64,000 nt of DNA, from positions 969,501 to 1,033,500 of the forward strand of contig NZ_JAHXDN010000001.1 of the NCBI RefSeq assembly GCF_019375555.1. Direction: 5' to 3'. Below the pieces are notes generated by a model. It was not told the origin of the DNA. It searched no databases and saw only the letters and a list, made by a program, of their open reading frames with translations. The translations under genes and the position numbers were made by a program. Position 1 is the stretch's first letter, and each line of letters begins with the position of its first letter. This document shows, piece by piece, positions 35,876 to 46,590 of this stretch. The DNA is from Roseobacter insulae. GTDB taxonomy: Bacteria; Pseudomonadota; Alphaproteobacteria; Rhodobacterales; Rhodobacteraceae.

Positions 35876-38800
35876 ATGGGTCGGTTTTTTGTCGACCGGC
35901 CGGTCTTTGCCATTGTCATCTCGATCCTGCTGACCATTGTCGCTCTGATTTCCTACTCCCAGCTGCCGGTGGAGCAGTATCCGCAGATCGCGCCACCGTC
36001 GATCGTCGTGCGCGCTAACTACCCCGGTGCGGATGCCGCCACGGTGGCGGCAACGGTCGCCACCCCGCTGGAACAGGAAATCAACGGTGTCGAGGACATG
36101 TTGTACATTTCCTCCTATTCCACGGCGGACGGCTCGATGAGCCTGTCGATCACCTTCGAGTTGGGAACGGACCTCGATGCCGCACAGGTGCTGGTGCAGA
36201 ACCGCGTTGCCATTGCCGAGCCGCGTTTGCCGCAGGAGGTGCGCAACCTCGGTGTGACCACCACCAAATCCTCGCCCGACCTGATGATGGTCGTACACAT
36301 GCTCTCGCCCGATGAAAGCTTCGACCAGCTCTACGTGTCCAACTACGCGCGGTCGCGGGTGCGTGACCAGCTGGTCCGGCTGGACGGTGTCGGTGATCTG
36401 ATCATCTTCGGGGAGCGGGAGTTCTCCGCAAGGGTCTGGCTGGATCCGGACAGGCTCGCCTCGCTCGGGCTGACAGCAGGCGATGTGGTGGATGCGCTGC
36501 GCGAACAGAACGTGCAGGTGTCCGGCGGCTCCCTCGGCGCGCCGCCGAACAACGGTCAAAGCGCCTTCCAGGTCGCGGTCACGACCCAGGGGCGCCTGCA
36601 GACGCCCCGCGAATTCGGCCGGGTGATCGTGAAAGCCTCCGACGAGGGGCGCGTGGTGCGGGTGCGGGATGTGGCGCGGGTGGAAATCGGCGCGCGGTCC
36701 TACGTCACCAACTCCTATCTCAACAACAAACCGGCGGTAGCGCTTGGCGTGTTCCAGCGCCCCGGGTCGAACGCCCTTGCCTCGGCTGATGAAATCATCG
36801 CCACGATGGAAGAGCTGTCGGAGGATTTTCCCGCGGGCCTCGAATACCAGGTTGTCTATAATCCCACCGAATTCATCGAATCCTCGGTCAACGCCGTTTA
36901 CGAAACCCTGTTCGAGGCGATCTTACTTGTCGTCATCGTGATCATTGTCTTCCTGCAAAGCTGGCGGTCCGCCGTCATTCCGCTGCTGGCCATCCCGGTG
37001 TCGCTGATCGGCACCTTCGCGGTCATGCTGGCGCTGGGATACACGCTCAACCTGCTCACGCTGTTCGGCCTGATCCTGGCCATTGGCATCGTGGTGGACG
37101 ACGCGATTGTCGTGGTCGAAAACGTCGAACGCAACATCGAAGACGGGATGGACCCGCGCAAGGCCTCGCGGCGCACCATGGACGAGGTGCAGAGCGCGAT
37201 CATCGGGACCTCGCTGGTGCTCATTGCCGTCTTTGTGCCGGCGGCGCTGGTACCGGGCATCACCGGGCAGTTCTACAAGCAGTTCGCCGTCACGATCTCG
37301 GTGGCGACGGTGATCTCGACGGTCAATTCGCTCAGCCTCTCGCCCGCCATGGCCGCCGTGATGCTGAAGCCGAAATCCGACGCCCCCGGCAGGAACCCCA
37401 TCGCAATCGTGACAGGCCCGTTTGCGCGCGGGTTCAACCGGGGCTTCGACGCCCTGACCCGCGGATATACCCGGGCAGTGACCTTCCTTGTCGGATCGAC
37501 CGCCACGATTGCCGTCGCCTTCGTGGTGTTCTTCGGCCTTCTGGGGGCCACCTACTGGATCAGCCAGAAAGTCCCGACCGGCTTCATCCCCGACGCGGAC
37601 CAGGGCTATGCCATCGTCGTCGTGCAATTGCCCGACGGGGCCTCGCTGGAACGCACGGACGAGGTGATCCGGCAGGCAACGGAGGTCGCCCTGGGCACGC
37701 CCGGCGTGACAAATGCGGTGGCTTTCGCCGGGTTCTCCGGGGCGACGTTCACCAATGCCTCCAACCAGGGCGTGATCTTCACCACCTTCGAAAGCTTCGA
37801 GGCGCGGGGGAAATCCGGGCTTGATGCCGGGGCCATCGTCGGCCAGCTCTTCGGGCGCATGCAGTCCCTGCGCGAGGCTTTCATCATCGCCATCGCACCG
37901 CCCGCCGTGCGCGGTGTCGGCAACGGCGGCGGCTTCAAGCTGCAACTGAAGGAAAACGAAAGCGCCGACATGTCGCGCGTGCTGGGCACCGCCTATGCGA
38001 TCATGGGGGCCTCGCAGCAATCCGACAAGGTGCAGGGGGTTTTCACCACTTTCTCTGCCGGATCGCCACAGGTGTTCCTCGAAATCGACCGGGTGCGCGC
38101 GCAGATGCTGAACGTGCCCATCGGCTCGATCTTTGAAACCCTCGCGATCAACCTCGGCTCGTCCTACGTCAACGACTTCAACGCCTTCGGGCGGCTTTTC
38201 CAGGTCCGTGCGCAGGCAGACGAACAGTTCCGCCTCGAAGAAAAGGACATCTCGGCGCTGCGGGTGCGCTCGGTCACCGGGGCGCTGGTACCGTTGGGCA
38301 CGCTTGTCTCGGTGGTGGAAACCGCGGGTCCGGCGCTGGTGCAGCGCTACAACCAGCAGGTCTCGGTGCCGGTGCAGGGTTCTGCCGCGCCGGGCGTGTC
38401 CACCGGGGATGCGCTGATCGCGATGGAAGAGCTTGCCGCCTCGCTGATGCCGCCGGGGCTTGATTTCGAATGGACGGAACTGGCCCTGCAGGAACGCGAA
38501 CAGGGCAATACGGCGGCCTATATCTTTGCCTTCTCGATCCTCTTTGCCTTCCTGTTCCTTGCCGCGCTTTACGAAAGCTGGGCATTGCCGGTGGCGATCA
38601 TCCTGATCGTGCCGCTGTCGGTTTTGGGCGCGCTTGCCGGTGTGATGTACCGCGCGATGGACAATAACATCCTGACGCAGGTGGGGTTGATCGTCCTCGT
38701 CGGGCTCGCCGCCAAGAACGCCATCATGATCGTGGAATTTGCCAAGCAGGCGCAGGAGGAGCGCGGGCTCGGCCCGGTCGACGCGGCAATCGAGGCCAGC

Positions 38801-39025
38801 CGGTTGCGATTGCGCCCGATCCTGATGACCGCCTTTGCCTTCATCCTCGGGGTGATCCCGCTGATGATTGCGACGGGTCCGGGGGCCGAGATGCGGCAGG
38901 CTCTGGGCACAGCCGTTTTCTTCGGGATGTCAGGCGTCACCTTTCTGGGTCTGTTCTTCACGCCGGTGTTCTATGTCGCGATCAGGCGGATGTTTCCGCT
39001 GAAACGCAAACCGCAGGCGGCGTAG
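35876..39025 (+). CDS. RND (HAE1) multidrug efflux pump
   Basis: The 1049-residue protein has the usual twelve membrane helices, two large periplasmic loops and the HAE1 signatures (GRFFVDRPVFAIVISI at the start, VVDDAIVVVENVERN in TM4). The Asp pair in helix 4 and a lysine in helix 10 (GLAAKNAIMIVEFAKQ) form the proton path. The ATG lies just after the adaptor stop (TGAGATG). Inner-membrane pump for proton-driven export. It resembles the MexF/AcrB branch; specificity is unknown. Confidence 0.95.
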   Translation: MGRFFVDRPVFAIVISILLTIVALISYSQLPVEQYPQIAPPSIVVRANYPGADAATVAATVATPLEQEINGVEDMLYISSYSTADGSMSLSITFELGTDLDAAQVLVQNRVAIAEPRLPQEVRNLGVTTTKSSPDLMMVVHMLSPDESFDQLYVSNYARSRVRDQLVRLDGVGDLIIFGEREFSARVWLDPDRLASLGLTAGDVVDALREQNVQVSGGSLGAPPNNGQSAFQVAVTTQGRLQTPREFGRVIVKASDEGRVVRVRDVARVEIGARSYVTNSYLNNKPAVALGVFQRPGSNALASADEIIATMEELSEDFPAGLEYQVVYNPTEFIESSVNAVYETLFEAILLVVIVIIVFLQSWRSAVIPLLAIPVSLIGTFAVMLALGYTLNLLTLFGLILAIGIVVDDAIVVVENVERNIEDGMDPRKASRRTMDEVQSAIIGTSLVLIAVFVPAALVPGITGQFYKQFAVTISVATVISTVNSLSLSPAMAAVMLKPKSDAPGRNPIAIVTGPFARGFNRGFDALTRGYTRAVTFLVGSTATIAVAFVVFFGLLGATYWISQKVPTGFIPDADQGYAIVVVQLPDGASLERTDEVIRQATEVALGTPGVTNAVAFAGFSGATFTNASNQGVIFTTFESFEARGKSGLDAGAIVGQLFGRMQSLREAFIIAIAPPAVRGVGNGGGFKLQLKENESADMSRVLGTAYAIMGASQQSDKVQGVFTTFSAGSPQVFLEIDRVRAQMLNVPIGSIFETLAINLGSSYVNDFNAFGRLFQVRAQADEQFRLEEKDISALRVRSVTGALVPLGTLVSVVETAGPALVQRYNQQVSVPVQGSAAPGVSTGDALIAMEELAASLMPPGLDFEWTELALQEREQGNTAAYIFAFSILFAFLFLAALYESWALPVAIILIVPLSVLGALAGVMYRAMDNNILTQVGLIVLVGLAAKNAIMIVEFAKQAQEERGLGPVDAAIEASRLRLRPILMTAFAFILGVIPLMIATGPGAEMRQALGTAVFFGMSGVTFLGLFFTPVFYVAIRRMFPLKRKPQAA

Positions 39026-39036
39026 GCATCACGGCT

Positions 39037-39054
39037 CCGCGCAGGCCTGCGCGG
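39037..39054. terminator. Perfect 18-bp palindrome between convergent genes
   Basis: CCGCGCAGGCCTGCGCGG is a perfect palindrome in the 30-base gap between the pump stop and the stop of the next gene on the other strand. It lacks a T run, so it is a weak or Rho-assisted terminator at best. Confidence 0.4.
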
Positions 39055-39055
39055 G

Positions 39056-39430
39056 TCACAGGCCCCGGCACACGGTTTCGGCGGTTTCGGCAAAGTTTTT
39101 CCACGCTTCCCAGAACCGCGCATTGCCCGGTGCATCCGACTGCCGGACGTCCTGCAACAGGCCGGGATCGCTGAAATACACGACGCTGCGCTTTTGTTGC
39201 TGTTGCGTGAGGGTGCGGTCGGCAACCGCCTGAATGCAGCCGCATCGGGCCCGCGTGGCGTTTGGCCGGTCGTGAACCAGGCAGGCGGTGCCGATGGGTC
39301 CGGAGGCAAAGCTTACCGGTATCGCCTGCGGGTCGCTGATGCCGGTATCGGCGGAGCGGCGGTCGGGTGCGGTGCCGCCACAGGCCAGCAGAAGAAGCAA
39401 TCCGCCGGCCGCTGCACCTAACCTCACCAT
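39056..39430 (-). CDS. Small cysteine-containing lipoprotein of the so-called arginine transporter group
   Basis: A 124-residue lipoprotein (lipobox LLLACGG) whose mature part shows GTACLVHDRPN, RCGCIQAVADRTL and DVRQSDAPGNARFWEAW. Proteobacterial databases often label this pattern arginine transporter although no transport evidence is visible. Four cysteines suggest disulfides. The ATG at 39430 is used; GTG codons precede it. Confidence 0.7.
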   Translation of the reverse strand: MVRLGAAAGGLLLLLACGGTAPDRRSADTGISDPQAIPVSFASGPIGTACLVHDRPNATRARCGCIQAVADRTLTQQQQKRSVVYFSDPGLLQDVRQSDAPGNARFWEAWKNFAETAETVCRGL

Positions 39431-39550
39431 CACAGTCACCCCTTGCTCAACCTCACACCCCGGATTTATGTCTCAGGAACGGGCGGGTTTCAATGACGCA
39501 AGTATCCCCGCGCCCGGGACCGGGCGCGGGAGAAGGCAGGCCGTGACGCG

Positions 39551-40645
39551 TCAGAACTTCCAGCGCGCACCCAGCGCCATGACGTCGATGTCTTCAAGAT
39601 TGGTGCCTGTCGAGTCAAAGGAAAGCGTCCGGTAGGTCGCGTAGATCTCAACGTTATGCCGGTCGAGACGCTGCACGATGCCGAGCCCGACGGAAGAGCT
39701 TTCCGACCCGGTGATGGCGAAATCATTGCCCTCGTACAGGTCCAGCGACACCGCCGTCGATCCGGCCGGGAACCAGTCCTGAATGTAGCCCAGCTTGACG
39801 TAGATAAAGTCGTCGTCGCCTTCCTGCTGGCGTCCTGTGGAAATGGCGGCGTTCAGACCGGTGGGCTCGTGCAGCATCGCAAGGGACCCGATGGCCAGTT
39901 CTTCGTCGCTGTCGATCCAGGAATAGCCCAGACGGGCATCCATCTTGATATCGCCAAAGTCCCGCGCGTACTTCAGGCCAAGATCGTAGAATTCGCGGTC
40001 GTCACCTTCACGCAGGACTTCCTCGCCCGCCGAGACACTGACGCCGAAGCCGCTGAAATCGGGGCTGTCGTAGCGCACGCGGAAGCGCCGTGCGCCGTCG
40101 AAGTTGCTGAAGGCATCGCCGATGTCCACCGCAGAGGGCGCGCCGCCCTGGGGCCGGAAGGCGATGTTGCCCGCCAGATCGCCGATCGCGGAATAGGCGA
40201 TCACGGAGGTGCCGGAGAAATCTGCCTCCGAAAATCCGTCCGTTGCAGTGCTGCCCTGACCGAAGGAAAAGGCACCGATGCCGGGTGTGGTGTAGACCAC
40301 TTCGACCTTGCGCAACTCCGTCCGCCGCCAGTCGAAGTCCAGCCCGGTGTCGTCAAGGGTCACCGAACTTGACCCCCTCAGGCCCAGGGCCGTCTCGAAA
40401 TGGAACTTCAGCTTGCCTCCATTGGCCAGACCGCTCTCCCAGATTGCCCCGACGCGGGTATTGGAATTGTCGTTGTCGGTGATGAAGGACTCGCTCTGCG
40501 TGCCGTCATCCACGCTCCACAGGCCAAAGTTGAGCTGACCATAGAAATTGAAAGTCGAGTCCTGCGCGGCAGCCGTGTGCGGCAGGGCAAGCAGAACGCT
40601 GCTGGCGGCAGGGATGGCGAGGCGGGAGAGGGGGAGTTGTCTCAT
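39551..40645 (-). CDS. Outer-membrane porin
   Basis: A 364-residue trimeric-porin-like protein: signal peptide (ALPHTAAAQ), then alternating beta strands (FNFYGQLNFGLWS) and a final Phe (ARWKF), the outer-membrane insertion signal. AAAGGG lies before the ATG at 40645; upstream frame is rejected. It resembles Gram-negative porins of Rhodobacterales, which pass small solutes. A single gene with its own promoter. Confidence 0.88.
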   Translation of the reverse strand: MRQLPLSRLAIPAASSVLLALPHTAAAQDSTFNFYGQLNFGLWSVDDGTQSESFITDNDNSNTRVGAIWESGLANGGKLKFHFETALGLRGSSSVTLDDTGLDFDWRRTELRKVEVVYTTPGIGAFSFGQGSTATDGFSEADFSGTSVIAYSAIGDLAGNIAFRPQGGAPSAVDIGDAFSNFDGARRFRVRYDSPDFSGFGVSVSAGEEVLREGDDREFYDLGLKYARDFGDIKMDARLGYSWIDSDEELAIGSLAMLHEPTGLNAAISTGRQQEGDDDFIYVKLGYIQDWFPAGSTAVSLDLYEGNDFAITGSESSSVGLGIVQRLDRHNVEIYATYRTLSFDSTGTNLEDIDVMALGARWKF

Positions 40646-40845
40646 GAAAAGACCCTTTGTTGAGCTGATAAGGCTCATCCGAGCTATGCATTCCGCGATC
40701 ACTTGCGACTGCACAAAACTGCACATGCCTTGTCAATTAATGCGCCCACTGTGGCCTCATACGTGTAGTGGTACAACCGTTGATTGAAAGGCCGTCGGCA
40801 GGCCCTGCCGGTGTTCCGCAGGATGTCCCGCCGCCCCGGGGACGG

Positions 40846-41856
40846 TCACGCGGCAGTGGCGATCAGCAGCCGGGCCTCGTGTTTGCGCAGGGTTGCATAG
40901 GCGGGGGGCCGGCCGATGAGCTCCGGGAAATCCCGCGTCACTTGCGCGCGCGCCATCGGCAGCAACGCATCCAGCGCCATGGCCCCCAGCGAGAAACTCT
41001 CGCTCCACATCCCCGCGCTGCGCAGAACCGCGTGATCCTCCAGCAGCAGGTGATGGTAGCCGATGGGCCCGCGCGTCACCCGCGTCACCCCCGTCAGACC
41101 CACAAGATGCCCCGCCGGAACCAGCACCTCGTCCTGCCCGAACAGCATCTCCGCCTGCCAGCCGGTGACCAGCAGCTTGTGCTGTTGCGAGACCAGCACG
41201 TCCGCGGTGTTGCCCATCGTTCCCGCCGCAATGTGAACCGGGGCGAAACTGGCCTGCCCCTGCACCGCCCGCCTGCCGGCCCACAGCACCCTCTGGGCAC
41301 CGTGATCGCGGGTTACCACGGCCATGCCCGGGATCACCCGCTCCACCGGCATCGGCCCGTCGCAGGTGTCGATCACCGTGCCGGTGGCAAAACACACGGG
41401 CGTTGCATATTCGGTCTGCTGAAACGTCGGCCCTTCGAACGCGCTGGTCACCGTCAGCGGCACCCCGACCGGCGGGAACCCTCCCGGCCCGCCGATAAAG
41501 GCAAGCCCCTCTACCGTCGCGTAGGCCGGGCTGGAATTGTTCACGTTGAACCCGACAACCGTCCAGCTGTTGACCCCGTCGGTCAGCACCAGACCGTATT
41601 CCGCTTCGACCGCGGCGTTATCGGCAAAGGGGGTGCCATCGATGGTCTGCGCGCCGTTCAGCCGCTGGCTGCCATCGTTATCGCGGAAATCGAGGTCGTC
41701 GTCTTCGATGGACACCGGTTGCCACGCGCCGGAATTCAGCGTGATGGTCAGCCCGTCGAGATGCGAGCCGTCGCCCTGGCTCACCCCGTCCAGCTGCTCG
41801 CCGCCGCTGATGGTCAGGGCGCTTTCGCCCAGCACATATATGTCGTAAATCGCCAA
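40846..41856 (-). CDS. Hint-domain protein
   Basis: A 336-residue protein whose C-terminal half is the Rhodobacterales Hint (intein/hedgehog) domain. It begins at VCFATGTVIDTCDG (catalytic Cys-like), then PVERVIPGMAVVTRD, VSQQHKLLV and DHAVL. The N-terminal half is beta-rich and may be a surface carbohydrate-binding part. The start is a TTG; no signal peptide. Such proteins undergo self-cleavage and may be secreted by a non-Sec system. Target unknown. Confidence 0.85.
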   Translation of the reverse strand: MAIYDIYVLGESALTISGGEQLDGVSQGDGSHLDGLTITLNSGAWQPVSIEDDDLDFRDNDGSQRLNGAQTIDGTPFADNAAVEAEYGLVLTDGVNSWTVVGFNVNNSSPAYATVEGLAFIGGPGGFPPVGVPLTVTSAFEGPTFQQTEYATPVCFATGTVIDTCDGPMPVERVIPGMAVVTRDHGAQRVLWAGRRAVQGQASFAPVHIAAGTMGNTADVLVSQQHKLLVTGWQAEMLFGQDEVLVPAGHLVGLTGVTRVTRGPIGYHHLLLEDHAVLRSAGMWSESFSLGAMALDALLPMARAQVTRDFPELIGRPPAYATLRKHEARLLIATAA

Positions 41857-42057
41857 TCGGCATACCCGTTATCAAGACCTGCTGGCGCGAAGTGCCTTAT
41901 AACTCTGGCCAAAATGCGTTTTTGCTGGGTTTGCGAGGGGCATTTTCGGGCCAAATCGCCTCAGTTTCTACCGGTGGTGGAGGCCGGGCACCCGCGCACC
42001 CCCGGCAGGCGGTGCGCTGCCGGATACCGGACCGCCGGGCAGGGGGCCCGCGATGTT

Positions 42058-42591
42058 CTAGGCGGTACGTCGCTTTCCATGCCGCGACCGGGCTGAAAAC
42101 GCGGCCCCAAGCCCGAGCAGCGACAGCCCCAGCGCCCATCCTGCCGGTAGCGGTACGGGGGCAAGGCGGGTGGTGCCGCGGATCTCTCCGTCGGGCCCGG
42201 TCTCCACGAAGGAGAAGGCGCCATTGACGGCGATCTTGCTGTCCAGGGCCGGTGACACGCTGATCGACACGAAGGGTTGCAGCGGCAGGTCGCTTTCCGC
42301 AACCGGCGTCGCAAAGAACACCTCAAGCGACCCCGTCCCATCGGTCGCGAAACCGGTGGCGGGGCCGGAGAGGACCACGTTGTCGAATATGACCTCTCCC
42401 GGGGCCACGGCGAAGTTGGGGCTCAGCGCCACCGAGTCCAACCCGCCGATATCGTCAAGCGAGGTCGCCTGCGGGATCAGGAACCAGAAGTGGGTTCCCG
42501 CGATGCCGAAGCCCTGAATGATCGCCGCGCCCAGCGCGGCCGGGCTGCAAAAAACGAGACTGCATGAGAGTAACAAAGTGCTTAGTTTCAT
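42058..42591 (-). CDS. VPLPA-CTERM sorting-domain protein (2)
   Basis: A 177-residue exported protein. The signal peptide ends SPAALGA, the body is beta-rich, and the C-terminus reads APVPLPAGWALGLSLLGLGAAFSARS plus a basic tail. This is the same sorting architecture as the protein at 32934-33506. GGAGTG lies before the ATG at 42591. Function unknown; depends on an exosortase not seen here. Confidence 0.85.
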   Translation of the reverse strand: MKLSTLLLSCSLVFCSPAALGAAIIQGFGIAGTHFWFLIPQATSLDDIGGLDSVALSPNFAVAPGEVIFDNVVLSGPATGFATDGTGSLEVFFATPVAESDLPLQPFVSISVSPALDSKIAVNGAFSFVETGPDGEIRGTTRLAPVPLPAGWALGLSLLGLGAAFSARSRHGKRRTA

Positions 42592-42759
42592 GGGACACTC
42601 CTGACTGGTTGGACCCCGCTCGAAACCTGATTTTTGTGCCCCAACCATACAATTTTTGCGTGATTCTGTCGAGGGACTGCGGAGAGTACCAGCTGCCAGC
42701 AGGCGGTACCTTGGTGCGCGCCATCAATTCGCCGCGTTTTGTGCGATGCACCGCGTCCG

Positions 42760-42976
42760 ACCCGAGGGGGGTGAGGCCCGTCTCGGAAACTGTCCGGGAG
42801 ACAGTTTCAGGGCCGAACGGGCGGCGCCGCGGGAGAGGTGCTTTGAAGCTGGCGCTGTCTTTCGCGCGGAGTACTGCGCCCGGACCGAGGGGTGGAAGCG
42901 AAGCGCCCGCATCAAGCCGCAGGCGAGCTTTCAGCACAACAGGGGCGGTTCGGGCGCTGCCCAATCGCAGATTGGG
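42760..42976. repeat. GC-rich mosaic repeat element (copy d)
   Basis: The 217-base block ends, next to the following gene's 3' end, with the palindrome CCCAATCGCAGATTGGG (42960-42976). Before this it contains GGGGCGGTTCGGGCGCTG, CCGGACCGAGGGG, GAAGCTGGCGCTGTCTT and GAACGGGCGGCGCC. The reverse complement of this order recurs at 47231-47815. No coding frame is supported here. Confidence 0.7.
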
Positions 42977-43002
42977 CATTTGGCAAGCGCACCGTGATGG
43001 CC

Positions 43003-44436
43003 TCACTCCCCTGAGCCTGACCACCATCTGGAAAGTCGATTGACAACGCTCGCTAACCATTTCAATCGCCCATCGCCTTTTTTGGTTCTGTCCATCCATG
43101 CGAAGATCGTTGTGGTCCAATTAGTTACCCGTGCGCGCACAGATCGCGGTGGTTTGGGATTGCTCAATATGATTTCAATGTCGCTCTGGTAGATTTCTTG
43201 CGCTTCGCTGTTCAGTTCAGGCCCGAGCTCATTTGGCAGCTTGGCCATTTCCTGGCGATCTGAGGCGGTCGGGTAGGCATTGGTTCTCAAGGCGGCGAGC
43301 CTCCCGATCCGCGCCTTGATCAAAGCGTTTTCATCACTCAATTCTTCAATCGCGGTATATAGGGTGTTCTTCAAAACCATCAGTGACGCATCTTCGGGGT
43401 AGAGATCACCAATGTTTCTATCCAGCGCCATACAGGCATCCCAACAGGTTGTGGCGAAAAGCGTTGGTTCCGGATTGTCGGTCAGCAAAATGGGTTGCAA
43501 ATGGACGGCCTCGTAACTCGTTTCGGAGAACCCGTTTGTTTGTCCTGTTGCAAGTGCTGATCCAAGAGCATTGCGCACGCGATGCATCACAAAGGTCAGG
43601 GTACCGCTCTGAACGTCGAGCGGGTGTTCTGGCACAAAAACGCCTGCCTTGTCGTCATACACAAGGCGACGGCTCGTTTCTGTGCGCCAGTTGAGGCGGA
43701 TCTCCTTGATCCGGCGCGCGACCGTCGCTGGCCCGGCGTCCCATTCTGCGTCGGCGACTTCCATTGCAATCCGGTGGACCAAATCCCACGGCATTGGGTC
43801 GCCCAATAGAATGCGCTCATACCATTCGATCCAGAACGACCAATCCGCTGCATCAGCGTCAAACTGAGCTTTCAATTTCTCCCAATACTCTGCCATCTCA
43901 GCGGGTTGTGACTGGTCCATCCACAGTGGTACCCACGCGAGGGGCGCATAGCTGTCCTTTTGAGAAAACAAATACACAACGCGGTCGTTCTGACCCCCCG
44001 CGCAATAATCAACTCGACCCAACGCTTCAGCTGCGGCTAATGCGAGGCTATCTTTTGCCCCAGCGCGCACAAAGCAGTTTACAACATCTGAGACTGCAGC
44101 CATCGCTCCGGGTGCTCGTCCGCTAATAGGCCCACCGAGCTGGTTATAGAGTCTGCTCGTTGCCATTGAAACGGCATCTTTGTACACTGCGCTTTCTTCT
44201 TGCTTGCTTATGATTGCAACTGAGCAGATCAGAGCTACTCGACATGCGGCAAAACTCGCGCCCATTTCGGTTGCGATTGGCCAATGTCCGACAGCTGGAA
44301 AAATGCGAAGCGCTGCCCGACAAGCGATCCAAGCAATTGTTCGGTTGTCTAGTGTCTCGAGCCAAGGTTGGGTGACTCTACCCTTCGCTGTCTCCACTCG
44401 CTTAACCACCTTGACCAACCCCGAAAACCCCACCAT
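43003..44436 (-). CDS. Large uncharacterised protein, distant relative of the 8.2-kb protein
   Basis: A 477-residue protein of unknown function. Its N-terminal part has [19 protein letters not shown]. The centre has LWMDQ, WEKLKAQ and [22 protein letters not shown], which matches the 8184-9530 protein. The C-terminal 60 residues are basic and tryptophan-rich ([18 protein letters not shown]) and may attach to membrane or nucleic acid. The start lies 11 bases from the lepA start on the other strand, so the lepA promoter must be inside this gene. Lower GC and an adjacent GC-rich repeat suggest insertion. Confidence 0.75.
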   Translation of the reverse strand: MVGFSGLVKVVKRVETAKGRVTQPWLETLDNRTIAWIACRAALRIFPAVGHWPIATEMGASFAACRVALICSVAIISKQEESAVYKDAVSMATSRLYNQLGGPISGRAPGAMAAVSDVVNCFVRAGAKDSLALAAAEALGRVDYCAGGQNDRVVYLFSQKDSYAPLAWVPLWMDQSQPAEMAEYWEKLKAQFDADAADWSFWIEWYERILLGDPMPWDLVHRIAMEVADAEWDAGPATVARRIKEIRLNWRTETSRRLVYDDKAGVFVPEHPLDVQSGTLTFVMHRVRNALGSALATGQTNGFSETSYEAVHLQPILLTDNPEPTLFATTCWDACMALDRNIGDLYPEDASLMVLKNTLYTAIEELSDENALIKARIGRLAALRTNAYPTASDRQEMAKLPNELGPELNSEAQEIYQSDIEIILSNPKPPRSVRARVTNWTTTIFAWMDRTKKGDGRLKWLASVVNRLSRWWSGSGE

Positions 44437-44447
44437 ATCCCATCACC

Positions 44448-46247
44448 ATGACACCGCTATCCCATATCCGCAATTTCTCCATCGTCGCGCATATCGACCA
44501 CGGGAAATCCACGCTCGCCGACCGGCTCATTCAGTCCACCAATACCGTGGCCGACCGGGATATGAAGGAGCAGATGCTCGACAGCATGGACATCGAGCGC
44601 GAGCGCGGCATCACCATCAAGGCGCAGACCGTCCGTATCAACTACACCGCGCAGAACGGCGAGGAGTACGTGCTCAACCTGATCGACACGCCGGGCCACG
44701 TCGATTTCGCTTATGAGGTCTCCCGTTCGATGCGCGCGGTCGAAGGCTCGCTGCTGGTCGTGGACAGCACGCAAGGGGTCGAGGCGCAGACGCTGGCCAA
44801 TGTCTACCACGCCATCGACGCCGACCATGAAATCGTGCCGGTGCTGAACAAGATCGACTTGCCCGCCTCCGATTGCGACCGCGTCGCCGAGCAGATCGAG
44901 GATGTCATCGGCATTGATGCCTCCGGCGCCATCCGCGTCTCCGCCAAGACCGGGCAGGGCATCACTGAGACGCTGGAAAGCATCGTCCAGAACCTGCCCG
45001 CCCCCAAGGGCACCCGTGACGCGCCGCTCAAGGCGATGCTGGTGGACAGCTGGTACGACAGCTACCTCGGCGTCATCGTCCTGGTCCGCATCATGGACGG
45101 GGTGCTGAAAAAGGGCGACCGCATCCGCATGCTGTCGAACAACTCCACCCACCACGTGGACCGCATCGGCGTTTTCCGCCCCGCCATGACCGTGATTGAT
45201 GAGCTCGGCCCCGGCGAGATCGGCTTTCTGACCGCCTCCATCAAACAGGTCCGCGACACCCGCGTCGGCGACACCATCACGCATGAGAAAAAGGGCACCG
45301 AGGACGCGCTGCCGGGCTTCAAACCCTCCCAGCCTGTGGTCTTCTGCGGCCTCTTCCCCGTGGATTCCGCCGAATTCGAAGACCTGCGCGACGCCATCGA
45401 GAAACTCGCCCTCAACGACGCCTCCTTTTCCTATGAAATGGAAACCTCCGCCGCCCTCGGCTTCGGCTTCCGCTGCGGTTTCCTGGGCCTGCTGCACCTT
45501 GAGGTCATCCGCGACCGGATCGAGCGCGAATATGACATCGAGCTCATCACCACCGCGCCCTCCGTCATCTACCACATCCACATGCGTGACGGCACAATGC
45601 ACGAACTGCACAACCCCGCCGACATGCCCGACCTCACCCTCGTCGACCATCTGGAGGAGCCGCGCATCAAGGCCACCATCCTGGTGCCCGACGACTACCT
45701 CGGCGATGTGCTGAAACTCTGTCAGGACCGCCGCGGCATCCAGCTCGACCTCACCTACGCCGGCTCCCGCGCCATGGTGGTCTACGATCTGCCGCTGAAC
45801 GAAGTCGTTTTCGATTTCTACGACCGGCTCAAGAGCGTGACAAAGGGCTATGCCTCTTTCGACTACGCGATGATCGGCTACCGGCAGGACAATCTGGTGA
45901 AAATGCAGGTCCTCGTGAACGACGAACCCGTCGATGCGCTCTCCACGATGGTGCACCGCGACCGGGCCGAGGCACGCGGCCGCGCCATGGTCGAAAAGCT
46001 CAAAGACCTGATCCCGCGCCACATGTTCAAGATCCCCATTCAGGCGGCCATTGGCGGCAAGGTGATCGCCCGAGAAACCCTCTCCGCGATGCGCAAGGAC
46101 GTGACCGCCAAGTGTTATGGCGGGGATGCGACGCGCAAGCGCAAGCTGCTGGACAAGCAGAAGGCAGGCAAGAAGAAGATGCGGCAGTTTGGCAAGGTGG
46201 ATATCCCGCAGGAAGCTTTTATTTCCGCCTTAAAAATGGACGGCTGA
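44448..46247 (+). CDS. lepA: Elongation factor 4 (LepA)
   Basis: The 599-residue ribosome back-translocating GTPase. G1 AHIDHGKST is near residue 15, G3 DTPGHVDF near 80, and G4 NKID near 135; the EF4-specific C-terminal domain follows ([20 protein letters not shown], with [10 protein letters not shown]). Length and motifs are typical. The start is only 11 bases from that of the divergent gene at 43003-44436. Core gene, normal high GC. Confidence 0.97.
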   Translation: MTPLSHIRNFSIVAHIDHGKSTLADRLIQSTNTVADRDMKEQMLDSMDIERERGITIKAQTVRINYTAQNGEEYVLNLIDTPGHVDFAYEVSRSMRAVEGSLLVVDSTQGVEAQTLANVYHAIDADHEIVPVLNKIDLPASDCDRVAEQIEDVIGIDASGAIRVSAKTGQGITETLESIVQNLPAPKGTRDAPLKAMLVDSWYDSYLGVIVLVRIMDGVLKKGDRIRMLSNNSTHHVDRIGVFRPAMTVIDELGPGEIGFLTASIKQVRDTRVGDTITHEKKGTEDALPGFKPSQPVVFCGLFPVDSAEFEDLRDAIEKLALNDASFSYEMETSAALGFGFRCGFLGLLHLEVIRDRIEREYDIELITTAPSVIYHIHMRDGTMHELHNPADMPDLTLVDHLEEPRIKATILVPDDYLGDVLKLCQDRRGIQLDLTYAGSRAMVVYDLPLNEVVFDFYDRLKSVTKGYASFDYAMIGYRQDNLVKMQVLVNDEPVDALSTMVHRDRAEARGRAMVEKLKDLIPRHMFKIPIQAAIGGKVIARETLSAMRKDVTAKCYGGDATRKRKLLDKQKAGKKKMRQFGKVDIPQEAFISALKMDG

Positions 46248-46450
46248 AAGCCACCATTTTTACGGCGAGTGCGGAAAAGGCGCTTTTGCGCAGCAAAAGC
46301 TGCCGACCGGCACCCGGTACAGTTGGAGCGCTGATGGCCGGCGGGAGGCAGCGTATTGCGCAGCAATGCGCGTTCCCGGACAGTGCATTTAGAGCACCAA
46401 GCGTCCGATTATCCGGAAAACCACTGCAAACGTCTCTCCTACAGAACTGA

Positions 46451-46533
46451 GGGCAGCGACCGGCCGCGGGCGAAAGCGAAGCGCCCGCCCGGGGGTGCGG
46501 TCGGGCGCTGCCCCTGCGGGGCTGGGGGTGGTG
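46451..46533. repeat. GC-rich palindromic module (copy b)
   Basis: Contains GCGAAGCGCCCGCCC, GCGGTCGGGCGCTGCCC and CCCTGCGGGGCTGGGG. Read on the minus strand this is GGGCAGCGCCCGACC then GGGCGGGCGCTTCGC, the same blocks as copies a, c and d. It sits between lepA and the orphan membrane protein. Confidence 0.6.
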
Positions 46534-46590
46534 GAAAGTGGGGAGGGCGGCCACTAAGCTTGCTCGGTAATTTCTCTAAGTTTCCGCTTA

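Noticed and set aside
44457-46022. 521-codon minus-strand frame opposite lepA
   Set aside because: Shadow of lepA; Asp/Glu/Val/Gly-rich repetitive translation, no ribosome site.
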